The notes under the pieces: model-generated
Told to the model about the DNA's origin: nothing
Databases searched by the model: none
Seen by the model: only the letters and a program-made list of their open reading frames with translations
Assembly (NCBI RefSeq): GCF_020497125.1
Contig: NC_059073.1
Span: 139,385,012 to 139,449,011, forward strand
Length of the DNA: 64,000 bases
Source: Mauremys mutica
Lineage: Eukaryota > Chordata > Testudines > Geoemydidae
Direction: 5' to 3'
Made by a program: the position numbers and the translations under genes
Part shown: positions 12,241 to 23,024 of the stretch, in pieces
Layout of the letters: each line of letters begins with the position of its first letter
How positions within the stretch are numbered: position 1 is the first letter of the stretch

Positions 12241-12293
12241 GTGTGGGCCTGGGTTGGGCGTGAGTAGCTACACCGCAAAGTCCTACCTGAGTT

Positions 12294-12514
12294 AGCAGCA
12301 AAGAATCCTGTGGCACCTTATAGACTAACAGACGTTTTGCAGCATGAGCTTTCGTGGGTGAATACCCACTTCTTCGGATGCAAGCAGTCCGAAGAAGTGG
12401 GTATTCACCCACGAAAGCTCATGCTGCAAAACGTCTGTTAGTCTATAAGGTGCCACAAAATTCTTTGCTGCTTCTACAGAACCAGACTAACACGGCTACC
12501 CCTCTGATACTTGA
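12294..12514. mobile_element. Penelope-like element inserted as an inverted dimer
   Basis: Two 85-nt arms (12294-12378 and 12388-12472) are reverse complements with only two mismatches and a 9-nt spacer (tgcaagcag). The right unit continues with accagactaacacggctacc to 12514. The whole structure is flanked by an identical 11-bp duplication, ctacctgagtt (12283-12293 and 12515-12525), so it inserted as one event. Each arm holds a hammerhead-ribozyme-like core: CCGAAGA (12389-12395), stem II gtgggt/acccac (12397-12402 with 12407-12412) and GAAA (12413-12416). Penelope-like retroelements are known to carry such motifs and to insert in tandem or inverted arrays. The family call rests on this and on remembered wording. 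Confidence 0.72.
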
Positions 12515-12814
12515 CTACCTGAGTTATTGTGTCCTCACTGGTGCTACGCTTCCCCATGTGTGTTGCTATGACTTTGAGGACATATCCCATAGTTCTTTGG
12601 GCTGCAGTGACCTGAGCCATTCTATGTTTCTTTCCCAGTGAATTGTGGGTGAACTTGTCTGCACTTCTGGACATCTGGAGGGATTTGTGGGAAGGCACTT
12701 GGGTGGTTTAGCCTGCATCCTTGTTGCAAAGTTGGAGGGTTTCCAGCCCGAGTGAAAGTGGCACCCATATTCTCCACCACCATCTGGACCAGATTGGGGC
12801 AACACCTGGCTGAA

Positions 12815-13055
12815 TTTTGACATTTTTCAGAATGGAACCTTTTGCTTTTTCACTTAGAAATGACTTGTCTAAATGGAACTCATTGTTCTGCAGATTAAAA
12901 CTCTGTAAATGTTGTTAAAAGGTCAAAATTGGAAAGAAATGTTTTGATTTCTATCAATGAAATGTTCCCATCAACCCAGAACATTTTGGAATTTTGATTT
13001 GCAGGAAATTTTGATTTTCATTCAGTTTCAGGTGAGAATTTTTTTTTTTTAAATC
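12815..13055. repeat. A/T-rich 'aaaatgtttt' repeat, family B copy
   Basis: The segment repeats words such as gaaatgttttgatttc, gaacattttggaattttg and gaaattttgattttcat. Related AT-rich segments occur at 3940, 22596, 34750 and 55815. It is followed directly by an antisense MIR-like tail. Confidence 0.45.
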
Positions 13056-13089
13056 ACGGCATTTCTTCCTTACAATCAAAGTAGAGAAG

Positions 13090-13208
13090 ACAAAGGGAGG
13101 GGAAAACAGAGGCAGAGAGAGAAAAAGTGACTTGCCCAAAGTCACACAGCAAATAGAGCCAGGACTAAAAATACTGATTTCCAATTCAGTGCCCTATGTA
13201 CTAAACCC
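13090..13208 (-). mobile_element. MIR-type SINE fragment
   Basis: The antisense wording 'aagtgacttgcccaaagtcac' and 'agcaaatagagccaggact' is the conserved MIR core read in reverse. Confidence 0.7.
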
Positions 13209-13784
13209 TATTGCCTCAGGCATTGAAGCCTGGGGAAAGAGGTGATGTATATGGGAATGAGAAGCTATAATGTGATCATCTGTCTGTGTCTGATTCAGGA
13301 TGTTCATTGTCTTACGGCCATATATATAGTGATCATAGGTGGACTGCAGAATCTTAGCTCTCCTTTTTAATTTTGAAAGGTGCCGTATAGACAAATTATT
13401 AATCAATAGATTAAAAATCTGACCCAATATCACCCAGAAGGATTTGGTTCCCCATGGCAAGAGAAGATTTATCTCTTTTCACTTCTTTGGTAGGCCTGTC
13501 CTTTCAAGTTAGGCCGTTATGGTGAATGTTAATGACTGCTGCATCTGGGTAAGAGCCTCTTCATCACCCCTTGCTGTCAAGTCTTCATGGGTAGCTATGG
13601 AGATGGCACCTTATGCTCATCTGCTGCTTCCTGTTAAAATTCAAGCACTTGGCAGGGAAACTGTAGGACAAACACAGCTGATCGATAGGCAGCTTGGAAA
13701 AGATGAGGACTGAATAAATATTCTGCCTCCTGTAGAGAGGAGATGCTGCTGCTTGTAACTGGAAAGTTTTGGGTTTTAATTACT

Positions 13785-13942
13785 AGGCTCTGTGTAAACA
13801 CATAGTAAGAGAGAGTCCTTGCTCTTATAATCTAAATAGACAAAGGATGGGAAACTGAGACACAGAGAGGCAAGGTGACTTGGGAAAAGTCACACACCGG
13901 GTCAATAGCAAGCCCAGATTTCCAGCCGCTCCATCCAGTATC
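13785..13942 (-). mobile_element. MIR-type SINE fragment
   Basis: The antisense MIR core is visible: 'gggaaactgagacacagagag', then 'aaggtgacttgggaaaagtcac' and 'gcaagcccagatttccagcc'. It abuts the CR1 starting at 13951. Confidence 0.7.
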
Positions 13943-13950
13943 CTTAAGAG

Positions 13951-14830
13951 GTCATCTAGTTCAGTCCCCTACACTCACGGCACTCTAGTTCAGTCTACAC
14001 CCTACGGCACTCTACACCCTACACTCTAGTTCAGTCCCCTACACTCACTCCAGGGCCGGCTCCAGACCCCAGCGCGCCAAGCGTGCGCTTGGGGTGGCAT
14101 GCCGCGGGGGGCGCTCTGCCTGTCGCCGGGAGGGCGGCAGGCGGCTCGGGTGGACCTCCCGCAGGCATGCCTGCGGAGGGTCCGCTGGTCCCGCGGCTCG
14201 GGAGGACCTCCCGCAGGCGTGCCTGCGGATGCTCCACCGGAGCCGCGGGACCAGCGGACCCTCCGCAGGCACATCTGCAGGAGGTCCACCGGAGCCGTGG
14301 GACTGGCGACCGCCAGACGCCCCCCGCGGTGTGCCGCCGTGCTTGGGGTGGCAAAATTGCTAGAGCCGCCCCTGTAAGTATCATCTAGACCATCCCTGAC
14401 GGGTGTTTGTCTAACCTGCTCTTAAAAATCTCCAATGATGGAGATTCCACAACCTCCCTAGGCAATTTATTCCGGTGCTTAACCACCCTGACAGTTAGGA
14501 AGTTTTTCCTAATGTCCAACCTAAACCTCCCTTGCTGCAATTTAAGCCTATTGCTTCTTGTCCTATCCCCAGAGATTAAAAATAATTTTTCTCCCTCCTC
14601 CTTGTAACAACCTTTTATGTACTTGAAAACAGTTATCATGTCCCCTCTCAGTCGTCTCTTTTCCAGACTAAACAAATCCAATTTTTTCACTCTTCCCTCA
14701 TAGGTCATGTTTTCTAGACCTTTAATAATTTTTGTTGCTCTTCGCTGGACTGTCTCCAATTTGTCCACATCCTTCCTGAAATGTGTCACCCATAACTGGA
14801 CACTCCACTTGAGGCCTAATCAGCACAGAG
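13951..14830 (-). mobile_element. CR1 LINE 3' region, split by a GC-rich MITE
   Basis: The 3' UTR part (13951-14050) and the coding part (14375-14830) flank a MITE at 14051-14374. The minus-strand frame ending at 14385 encodes the C-terminal end of CR1 ORF2, with [54 protein letters not shown] and FKSRLDK. The part corresponds to roughly the last 130 residues of the reverse transcriptase polyprotein. The 13951-14050 stretch also contains a local duplication of the tctagttcagtc unit. Confidence 0.85.
14051..14374 (-). mobile_element. GC-rich palindromic hAT-type MITE, family H1
   Basis: The ends are CAGGGCCGGCTCC and AGAGCCGCCCCTG. The interior is built of repeated near-palindromic blocks around CCGCAGGCATGCCTGCGG and GGACCAGCGGACCCTCC. 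It lies within the CR1 at 13951-14830. No clean 8-bp duplication is visible, perhaps because the left flank is locally rearranged. Open frames in nearly every phase here come from high GC, not from coding. Confidence 0.8.
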
Positions 14831-14834
14831 TACA

Positions 14835-15744
14835 GCAGGAGAATTACTGCTCGTGTCTTGCTTCATTGACTTTAAAGGTGCTACTCTGGATTCGCACCAC
14901 ATTCTGATCTCAGTTACGCTGGTATAAATGTTCATCAGCTTTAATGGAGTTAAATTCAGATGCATATGACTGTGATTGATAGAACGTAGCTTGTGGCTTT
15001 TTTCCCCGGCTCTTATTAAAAATTTCAGAAGGGAGGGGGCTTAGACAAGAACAAATTAGCTCAACATAATTCTAAACTGTTTGTTTTGCAGTTAGAACTG
15101 AGAGCAACAAAGCCATGAATAATTACGGTGCTTTTAGCAGCAAAAGTATCACTTACCTCCTCCACAATCCATTTGTCCTGCGGTTTAACACCCAGAGCTT
15201 TACCCTCTTTGTCCAACATTAATGATTCATGCAGGGAAAGGAGCCACCATTACTCCCACAACCATGCAGCGCTGCAGGTGTGAAAGAGGAAGTGGCCATG
15301 AACAAATAGGACGGCACCTCACGCTCTGCATACTTTCACAATGGGCTCTAAATGGGAGGAGCTATTAATAAGGATCTGGGCCACAAATGCATATGCTGTG
15401 AGAGAGTTGCCTTAGCAAGGCAGATTGGGTGCGAAGTCAAGAGGGAAACTGTTCTCTGACGCAGGGATCCGCTTGTAGCTATTACGGCAGATATGTTTTC
15501 ATTCGGCCCATGTTACGACTACAATTCTGGTTTTCGATCATTTCTTGGAAATGCATTTGTGTGCGTGGGCTGACTTGTAAAGTATTTAAAGTGCCCATAC
15601 AACCATGTTATGTTCCACCGGTGGGAGCTGAAAGAATCATTTTTGGCACCCATTATATTACACCTTGCCTTGCATCTTCCTGTCCCAAATAAGAGGAAAT
15701 AGGAAAATGGAGCTTGGAAAATAGAACCCAGAATTCCTCACACT
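14835..15744. other. Intergenic DNA, one old fold-back trace
   Basis: Near 14900-14960 the wording 'attctgatctcagttacg' and 'ctttaatggagttaaattcag' recalls an old fold-back repeat. The remainder is unassigned. Confidence 0.45.
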
Positions 15745-16021
15745 TGGGCTATGTCTATCTTGCCCTGCACTTAAGACTAAGGGGGTGTAAATACCACAGT
15801 GCCACACAGTAGCTCCCCCATATGGATGTTGTGGGCATGAACTAAAGATCCCCAGTTCACATTAATGTAACCCTCTTCAAACAGGACTACAGTAATGCAA
15901 ACTAGGAACCTTGCAGTTTGCACCTGTAGTGTCCACACAAGGGAGTTATAGTGGAGCCCTTTGGTGCACACTGCTATTCACTCCCCTGCAATCTGAATTA
16001 TGGGGCAGTGTAGACAAGCCC
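15745..16021. mobile_element. 'gggct..gtcta'-ended MITE
   Basis: The left end gggctatgtctatcttgc and right end gcagtgtagacaagccc are inverted, with several mismatches. The end motif is shared with other GTCTACAC-ended elements in the window. Confidence 0.55.
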
Positions 16022-16084
16022 TTAGACCACTCCCTCCAGCTCTAACAAGTAAGGCCTTGACCCATCCATCTCAATCCTTTAACT

Positions 16085-16280
16085 GCCCATTTTCTGGTCC
16101 AGCTATTGATTCTATTCCTGGTGCTGCCACTGGCCTGCTGGGGATACTGGGCAAGTTACAGCCCTGCTCTGTGCCTCAGTTTCCCCTTCTTTAATATGGG
16201 GATACAGACACTGATCTCCTCTGTAAAATTATTTGAGATCTATGTAAGAAAAGCTCTATATAAGAGCTAGATATTGCTCT
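16085..16280 (+). mobile_element. MIR-type SINE
   Basis: It contains the MIR core in sense: 'tactgggcaagttacagccc', 'ctctgtgcctcagtttcccc' and 'tttaatatggggatacagac', then 'aaagctctatataagagctag'. Confidence 0.75.
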
Positions 16281-17254
16281 TATTAAAGGTCTTTTGGGTA
16301 GTGGGTGAAGAGATCTATGCTGGCTGATCACATGGCAGGATTTCAACATAAGGTCTGATTGAGCCCACTGATGTTAGCGAAACTCCTCATGTGTTTAATG
16401 CAGGGCACATGCTTTCAGGGGCATATGCATGTCTCCCCTCTTATTTGTTTAGTGAAAATGGTATTTTAAAAGTGCTCAGCATTGCTCACTGCTTCCACTG
16501 AAGGCAAAACTCCCATCTGTTCATTTTTATTTAGAAACACAATCATCAGGTCCCTAAACTTCATGCATTGAACAAGCCATCAGATGATATCAGCTACTGG
16601 AGATTTGGGAATAAGAGTCACACAACTCATTCCGAGCTAAGGGGCCAGAAAGTCTGACCTCTTGTCCATACACAAATTAAACTGGCTTATTTAAATGGAC
16701 CTAAACCATTTTAGTTAAAATTGCTGCAGATTTCAATTGAGTTTGTCACTTCCTTCTCAAGTCGAGCAAACTGATTTAGTGAGACCAGTGCTCAAACTGC
16801 ACGTAGAGCTACCCTGAAAGGATGATGGCATTAGGATACCTAGGGCTAAATTCAAGGCTGGTATGTGTGGGGGGACATCTCTGCTGACCTTAAGAGAGAG
16901 TCAGTGTTTTACATGGAAGAGAAGAGTCATTTGTAAAAGACTTTTCTATATAACTTTTCACATCCTCAAAATGGAGTAAACGCACCTCTTGTTTAAGACT
17001 CCTGCTCACCTGATCTCCATTATAACAAGAACTTCTCTCGCTTGGGTGAAATTCACGCTGTGAACAGGGAATAGCACAAGGCCCAGGTACCATTTATGCC
17101 ATCATACAAAATGTAAGAAGGGCTTAAGTAATCTGTAGGCTTTGTGCCTCAGTAGTTACTTCCAATCTAAGGTGGACCTGAATAAAAACCTTAGACCCCA
17201 ACACCCCCAAACTTGGGGTGTATGTGTGAATTCAGATATGTGGAGTGGAGGAAA

Positions 17255-17475
17255 AGCTGAGAGAGGCAGTGGTGTCTACTGGATAGAGCACTGGACTAGA
17301 AATCAGCAGAACTAGTATCTATTTCAGCTCTGTCACTGGCCTGCTAGGCAACTTTGGGCAAGACACTTTGCCTTTTCTGTGCCTCAGTTTCCTCCTTGTG
17401 TGACATGGGGCTAATGATGCTGATCTCCTTTGTAAAGGGCTTGAAGATCTACTGATGAAAAGAACTAGATCAATG
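17255..17475 (+). mobile_element. MIR-type SINE, near full length
   Basis: A tRNA-like head (gagaggcagtggtgtctactg, ggatagagcactggactag) leads into 'caactttgggcaagacacttt', 'tgtgcctcagtttcctcc' and a tail 'tttgtaaagggcttgaagatc'. The head and core are both preserved. Confidence 0.82.
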
Positions 17476-18227
17476 CCATGAATCAGAATACTACAGCATT
17501 TGGTGGAAGTCTGCAGTTGAAACCCATTTTCTGCTTCTAACATCCCCATGTTAAATTCAACAATGATCACATCCACCAGAGTTTTATCTGCAGTGCCCTG
17601 CATGACCTCTTTCATGAATATTCCTTCAGAATGGCAACTCCCACTTCTTTAACCCAGGAGAAGCCCTAGCAAAGCCTCAGAGATCAGATCCCAGGGCTTC
17701 AATGAGAGATGCCCAATTAGAGTGCTGGACCTGTGGCCTTTTGGGGCACTAGTTTTGTGTTTTACTGGCAATTAGTCTGCACTAAGAGTATGTGCATGGA
17801 GGTATTGCAGTGTTATTGGACAGCTCTGTATGATCCTATGAACATCACACCAATAGTTCTCTCATTTACTCCATTTTCAAAAAGTCTGACCAAAATCAAG
17901 AGATGCGGCTGAACTGATCAAAAGCTGGAATCATCACAGGCAAGAAATACAAAACAATTATAACTTTGCCCTTGCTGATCATGTGGGGTTAGTCTGTTCT
18001 TGTATTAATAATCAAGCCTTCATTATCTATTACTGGAGGTTCTTCCTCTCCCAATTTGCTCACAACGTCTGGGATTTTTTTCTCTAATCCAGCTGGGAGT
18101 CATTTCCCATATGAGGTGGTTTACATTTCATAAGTGCAGCATGCCACTAGAGGGCAGAATTCTCCAGTTGATTGTGACTGTACCAAGGCACCCGCTAGAA
18201 TTCTATCACCCTCCAGCCTGTCCATAA

Positions 18228-18297
18228 GGGCCTGATCCGGAAGGCCATTGAAGTCAATGGGAGTCTCTTCATTGACTTCAATGGACTATGGAGAGGG
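18228..18297. repeat. 'ttgaagtcaatggg' fold-back
   Basis: The segment ccattgaagtcaatgggagtc is followed by attgacttcaatgg on the same strand, making a short inverted repeat. The same word recurs at 48302-48316 and elsewhere, as part of old fold-back repeats. Confidence 0.5.
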
Positions 18298-18960
18298 TCC
18301 TAAAAAAAGAAATCACTGTGCTGTATTATCTAAACTTAGAAACATAAACTGTGCAAAACCCTGACGTTTACACAGTTTAGGTTTAGCTGTAACCTGTCAC
18401 ATGGATTTTAAATGGTCCTGTAAAAAAGAAACTCGTTAGAAATAAAACACCCATGTTATGAATAAATCATGGCAACGGGATGTACTCCAACGTCCCGAGG
18501 CTCTTGTTTGAATTCTTTGTAAAGTTACATCTGCATTCTGTTTTGATGAGGTGAACACCGGTCATTAGTACTTGCATTTAAAGACAATTTCCTATAATAG
18601 ACAAATGTTCTTTTAGGTCCTATTTTAGCAAAGTACATAAGCATGTGCCTAACTTTAAGCACTTGAGTAGTCCCATTGATTTCAGTATGATTGTTAGACC
18701 CCATAGGCCAAAATCCTGTGTAATGTAATGGGCTAACATGGATCCTGGCACCCATGTAGGGTCTCTGTTCCTGAAAGCTGGCAGTTAGAGGACTGAGTGG
18801 CAGGGCCTTAGTGGTGAGAACCGGGGTGTAAGTGTGAGGACACCAGGGTTCTACTACTGCTTGATCTTGGAGAAATCGCTTATCCCATATTACAGATGGG
18901 GAGACTGAGTTCTGGAAATTAAAACCATCACTAGGGTGCTATAAGGGTTAATTAAGGTAG

Positions 18961-19070
18961 TATTTTCAAAAGCACTGAGTGTTGGCCTAATGCTGCTCCC
19001 ATTAAAGTCAGTGGGAGTTTAAATATTGACTTCAGTAGGAGCAGTCTTAGGTCAATGCTGAGCCATTTTT
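18961..19070. repeat. Old fold-back repeat
   Basis: The left part (aagcactgagtgttggcctaa, tgctgctcccattaaagtc) is mirrored by the right part (ttgacttcagtaggagcagt, cttaggtcaatgctgagcc). Each arm is about 45 nt with mismatches. Confidence 0.5.
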
Positions 19071-19365
19071 AACCCCCCCCCCACCCTTAATGTTTATAAA
19101 GCCCTTTCAAATCCTCCCATGAAAGATGCTCTTGAAATGCACAGGATTAGTATTTGCTGCAAGTTCTCCCTCCCACTGACTGCGCTATTTCTAGGCAAAT
19201 TTCTTGCCCTTTTGGGTAATATAATGCATGAAGAAAGATTATTAACTCATGTGATTATCCCTTTTTCTTAGCCTTGCTGTGTTTAAAAGAGAAACTGTCT
19301 TCCTCAGCATTACTGCTGGCAGAAAATAGTGGACTTGAAATATAGATGAAAAAGACTAGATGCGA

Positions 19366-19443
19366 ATTGCCGCCGAATAGCTGGACCTGCCGCCCCTCTC
19401 CAGAGTGGCCGCCCCACTAAGCTGGTGCCTGGAGCCGACCCTG
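19366..19443. mobile_element. Truncated GC-rich hAT-type MITE fragment
   Basis: The sequence attgccgccgaatagctgg continues to gtggccgccccac and ends cctggagccgaccctg, which resembles the terminal part of family H1 or a close relative. The other end is missing. Confidence 0.55.
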
Positions 19444-19789
19444 CTAAAGGCAAAGAGCTGATTTCCATGGTGAAAGTGATCACCTAAAGCACGATAATGG
19501 GGATGTTAAATATGACTTGTGCAGAAGGAATCCTCAGCATTTTATGCAAAATGTTGTAATGTGGTGCTTAAAGATTTCTGATGAATGATCGTGGCTGATG
19601 TTCTCAGCCAAATAAAGCATGAGGGCGTGATGGCAGACAGACTTGGATAATGGGTAACCTCACCCTGCTAGGTTACGCATTCCAATTCAGCCCAGGTTGT
19701 TAATCAGAAAGAAAAAAAGATGTTTTTCTGCTTGCACATCAGACCTACACTACCCCTACCCCTCCGTGTGCCCTGCCTACTGAGAAGGG

Positions 19790-19905
19790 CAAGGACGGTT
19801 TACTATTCTGTGTCTGTGAGGTGCCTAGCAGAATGGAGCACGGATCTGGATGGATCCTAGGCAGTACTGTAATGAACATGATGAATGCTAATAATTACTA
19901 AATGA
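19790..19905 (+). mobile_element. MIR-type SINE, 3' part
   Basis: The wording 'gtctgtgaggtgcctagcag' followed by 'ctaggcagtactgtaatg' and 'gaatgctaataattac' matches the 3' part of turtle MIR-like copies. Confidence 0.5.
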
Positions 19906-20011
19906 AACACAAGATAATCCTTTCTCCGGTTTGTAGTAGAGAAGTGTTTATATCCTCTAAAGCTGCCACCATCAACGACTCCCTCACGGAGAATCTCAGC
20001 AATGAGACCAC

Positions 20012-20640
20012 CAAGGGGGCAATTTTTATTATTGCTATTTATTACCTGTGCTATGGTAGCACCTAGAGCAGTGATACTTAGACTGAGCCTGGCGAACTGT
20101 AAGTGGTTTTTTAATGTGTCTCCTGCGGCTTTTTGCGACCCATGATATTAAAACACTGTGTGATTTAGTGATTAACCAGTCTAAGTTATTAATCAGTCAG
20201 AAGGCTTTTACTATGTTATTAATCTACTGCAGTTGATCAAATAATAATACTTGGTCAGTCATTTTGTTGTGAGAGTTTTTTATATATATATTAAAAAAAC
20301 ACACACATACACTAAATATTTTCCCATCATACGGTTTAAATATTAATATATAGTACTATAGTAAATGAAACAATGAATTCACACTACTGTGGCTCTTTTG
20401 GGCAACATTAATTGCTAATTTGGCCTCTGAACCACAGAGGTCTGAGTTTCACTGACCTAGAGGCAATAGCAAAGATCACAGTCCCCTTGTGTTAGGCTCT
20501 GTACATCCACGCAGTGAGACGGTCCTTGCCCTGAAGACCTTACTCTCTAAAGCGATGACACAGACAAATGGTGAGGGAGACAAAGTGGTGCTATTGTTGC
20601 CTCTCTGCCCCAGTGGTTAGCCATTATTTGGGGGCGTGAT
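20012..20640 (-). mobile_element. MIR-type SINE copy, split by a hAT MITE
   Basis: The left part (tgctatggtagcacctagag) and right part (gcaatagcaaagatcacagt, ttgtgttaggctctgtacat, tgccctgaagaccttactct) together read as an antisense MIR-like repeat. The hAT element at 20069-20454 divides it. Confidence 0.62.
20069..20454. mobile_element. 386-bp hAT-type element, family H5
   Basis: The ends CAGTGATACTTAGAC and GTCTGAGTTTCACTG are imperfect inverted repeats. The flanks are an exact 8-bp duplication, acctagag (20061-20068 and 20455-20462). The interior is AT-rich, includes a TA run and a short CA run (about 20280-20312), and encodes no transposase. Confidence 0.86.
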
Positions 20641-21183
20641 CAGGTTGTTTCCAGAGGAGGAGAAATTGATGATATGAGTCAGGTGTTTCTTAAGTGTAAT
20701 GCTGCTCATTTACAAAGAATTACACAGTAGGAACAAGGAGCAGGCAGTTTCCTTGTTTAGAAATCCCGGCTTACTTTCCAGCCCCTACTGTGCCCTATGA
20801 TCTCTCTGGGCTTCCTACCATGGCAACTCTCACAGTCTCATCGTCTGCTTGCTTTCTGGTTGGCTTTCTGCTTTTGAGACACCCAGCTCCACCAATGGAT
20901 GCCCCAACCTCTGCATTGGTAATCATTTCCCAGATTTCCCCTCTCATTCTATGAGTTAGTTCTTGCTCAGGCCTTTCCATCTGGCCCAGTACCATGGGTG
21001 GTGGCTTCTGTTATTTTAGCATTCACTAAACAAAAGAGGTGTTAAATTGCTCCCTTCATTTAGCCTGAACGAAAGGCTGCTAGTACTCATTAGCTTCAGG
21101 GAGGTCTGCGATTGCCCATGGATCTAAGACATAATTGCAGGCAGCCATCAACCCCATCCTGCATAACATTATGCTCTTTTTAC

Positions 21184-21417
21184 CAGGGCCGGCTCCAGAC
21201 CCCAGCGTGCAGGCATGACTGCGGTGGGTTCGCTGGTCCCGCGGCTCGGGTGGACCTCCCGCAGGCATGTCTGCGGATGCTCCACCAGAGCTGCGGGACC
21301 ACCCTCCGCAGGCACGTCTGCAAGAGGTCCCCCGGAGCCGCGGGACCGGCAACCGGCAGCGCGCCCCCTGCAGTGTGCCGCCCTGCTTGGGCGGCCAAAT
21401 TTCTAGAGCCGCCCCTG
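21184..21417 (-). mobile_element. GC-rich palindromic hAT-type MITE, family H1
   Basis: The ends are CAGGGCCGGCTCC and AGAGCCGCCCCTG. The flanks are an exact 8-bp duplication, ctttttac (21176-21183 and 21418-21425). At 234 bp it is a shortened member, with fewer internal blocks than the copy at 57372-57830. Confidence 0.9.
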
Positions 21418-21425
21418 CTTTTTAC

Positions 21426-21555
21426 AGACAAGGGGCTGATGCACAGCGATGTTATGTGACTCAGCCAAGGTCACATGCAGAAGTTTGCGTTAGAGCCAGG
21501 AACTGAATCCTGGTCTCCTGAGTCCCAATCCAATCCTGTAACAAGTCCATCCCTC
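21426..21555 (-). mobile_element. MIR-type SINE fragment
   Basis: The antisense core 'tgtgactcagccaaggtcac' is followed by 'agccaggaactgaatcctgg' and 'tctcctgagtcccaatcc'. It lies directly right of the H1 MITE and its target duplication. Confidence 0.65.
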
Positions 21556-22500
21556 CTCCTCCTCATCTAAGTTACCCAATCATCCCTAGATAGGTTCTCT
21601 CCAGGAGAAATTTGAAGCACGCTTACTTTGGTGGTGATTCTGTGGCTGGATGGTTTCAGTTTCTGGGCTGTTGAATCTCTCGCTAGCACTAAAAATAGTT
21701 TATCGAAAAACCAAAACAACTCAGGGGAGAGCTCAAGAACATCTGAAAAGATAATATTAGCATGTGTCCCAGTTTGGAAGTGCAGTTTCTGCCTGACGTT
21801 AAGGGAGTGGAAACTCCTATTTTGAGAATAGCCTTTTGGCACCAAGCCCGGTCTATGAGTTTGATTTAGAAATAAAGAAAACTACAGATGTCACAGTCAT
21901 ACATCTCTGTCTTCTCTGATCTGGAGATTCTTCACAAGCTGTGTTTTTGTCGCAGGAAAGGTCTCCCAGTGACAGCCACTTGCTATGGAAGGATGCAGAA
22001 GTAGCTTGTTTCACAGAGCCTGGCACCCCAAGGTTGAGACAGACCTCTCTGAAGCCAAGAAAAAGACAAGTGTCTCATTTGCTGCTTTGACATCAGAATT
22101 AAGGTGTCAAATGGTGTGCAGCAAGGATGTTTTCCTGGGAAACTTTCATGGAAACAATGAAGACAGCAATGTCAGTTTCAAAGCAGAAGGATCACTTCCC
22201 CAGGAGGCACTGGTTTTGGGCAGCTTATGTTTTATGAAGATGTTACTAGACTTATACACATACTGTGGATTTTGGTGCTATTACCAGACAAATGTCTTAT
22301 TGCCATAATTTTGTTCATAGCACGGTTGTGTGCTCTTCAGGACTGGTTAAAAGAATTAAAGGCACCTGCGTCTCTCATCTGAAGAGAGATCCTAAGAATT
22401 GGATATCTACCAGGAAACAGATTTATGCCTTTGTGTAGTTAGAAAGAGCAAAATAAATTCATAGATTTTAAAGCTAGAAGGGATCTTTATGATGATGTAG

Positions 22501-23024
22501 GGATAAAATTTTCAAATGCACCTTAGTGACTTCTAAGTTTCATTGGCTTTCGATGAACCTTCAATGATTTTCAATGGAACATAGGATCCTAAATAGAGCT
22601 AAGGCAAACATTTTCCGGAAAATCTCTTTTTGGGCAAAGAATGAAGATTCGGAAACATTGAAATGTTTCAGCAAAACTGAGATGAATTTGTGAATTGTTT
22701 GTGTTGAGGGAAAAAAATTCCAAAAAAGTAAAAACATTTCAATTTTTCAGTTCAAAATGACTTTTCCATATAAAGATTTGCTTCATATTTATTTTTAAAA
22801 AAAATGTTAAAACACTAAAAAATACTTTGTCAAAAGAAAACTTTTTATTTTGGATTGAATGACATTTTTCCCCATTTCCCCCCCCCCCCCTAAATGCAAA
22901 CAATTTCAACATCTTGGTTTCAGGTTGACCTTTTCCCTCCACCAAATATTGCCTGTGAACTGAAAAATCCATTATTAGCACAGCTCCACTCTGAAATACC
23001 TTAGCCATTTTTCAAAATTTTACC
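22501..23024. mobile_element. 'ggataaaattttcaaatg'-ended MITE, itself split
   Basis: The left part (22501-22595) begins ggataaaattttcaaatgc and the right part (22987-23024) ends ttcaaaattttacc. These are inverted ends of an old fold-back element inserted in CR1. The family B segment at 22596-22986 lies inside it. Confidence 0.6.
22596..22986. repeat. A/T-rich repeat, family B copy
   Basis: The segment starts gagctaaggcaaacattttcc and ends ccattattagcacagctc, with possible inverted ends gagct...agctc. The interior has words such as tgaaatgtttcag and aaaaacatttcaattttt, and a C-run near 22880. No clear target duplication was found. Confidence 0.5.

Noticed and set aside
14026..14389. Overlapping 75-117-residue frames on both strands, arginine- and proline-rich
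   Set aside because: They lie in the GC-rich H1 MITE and adjoining CR1, where high GC suppresses stops in every frame. The same peptides recur at 21.1-21.5, 25.7-26.1 and 57.2-57.8 kb with the repeat.
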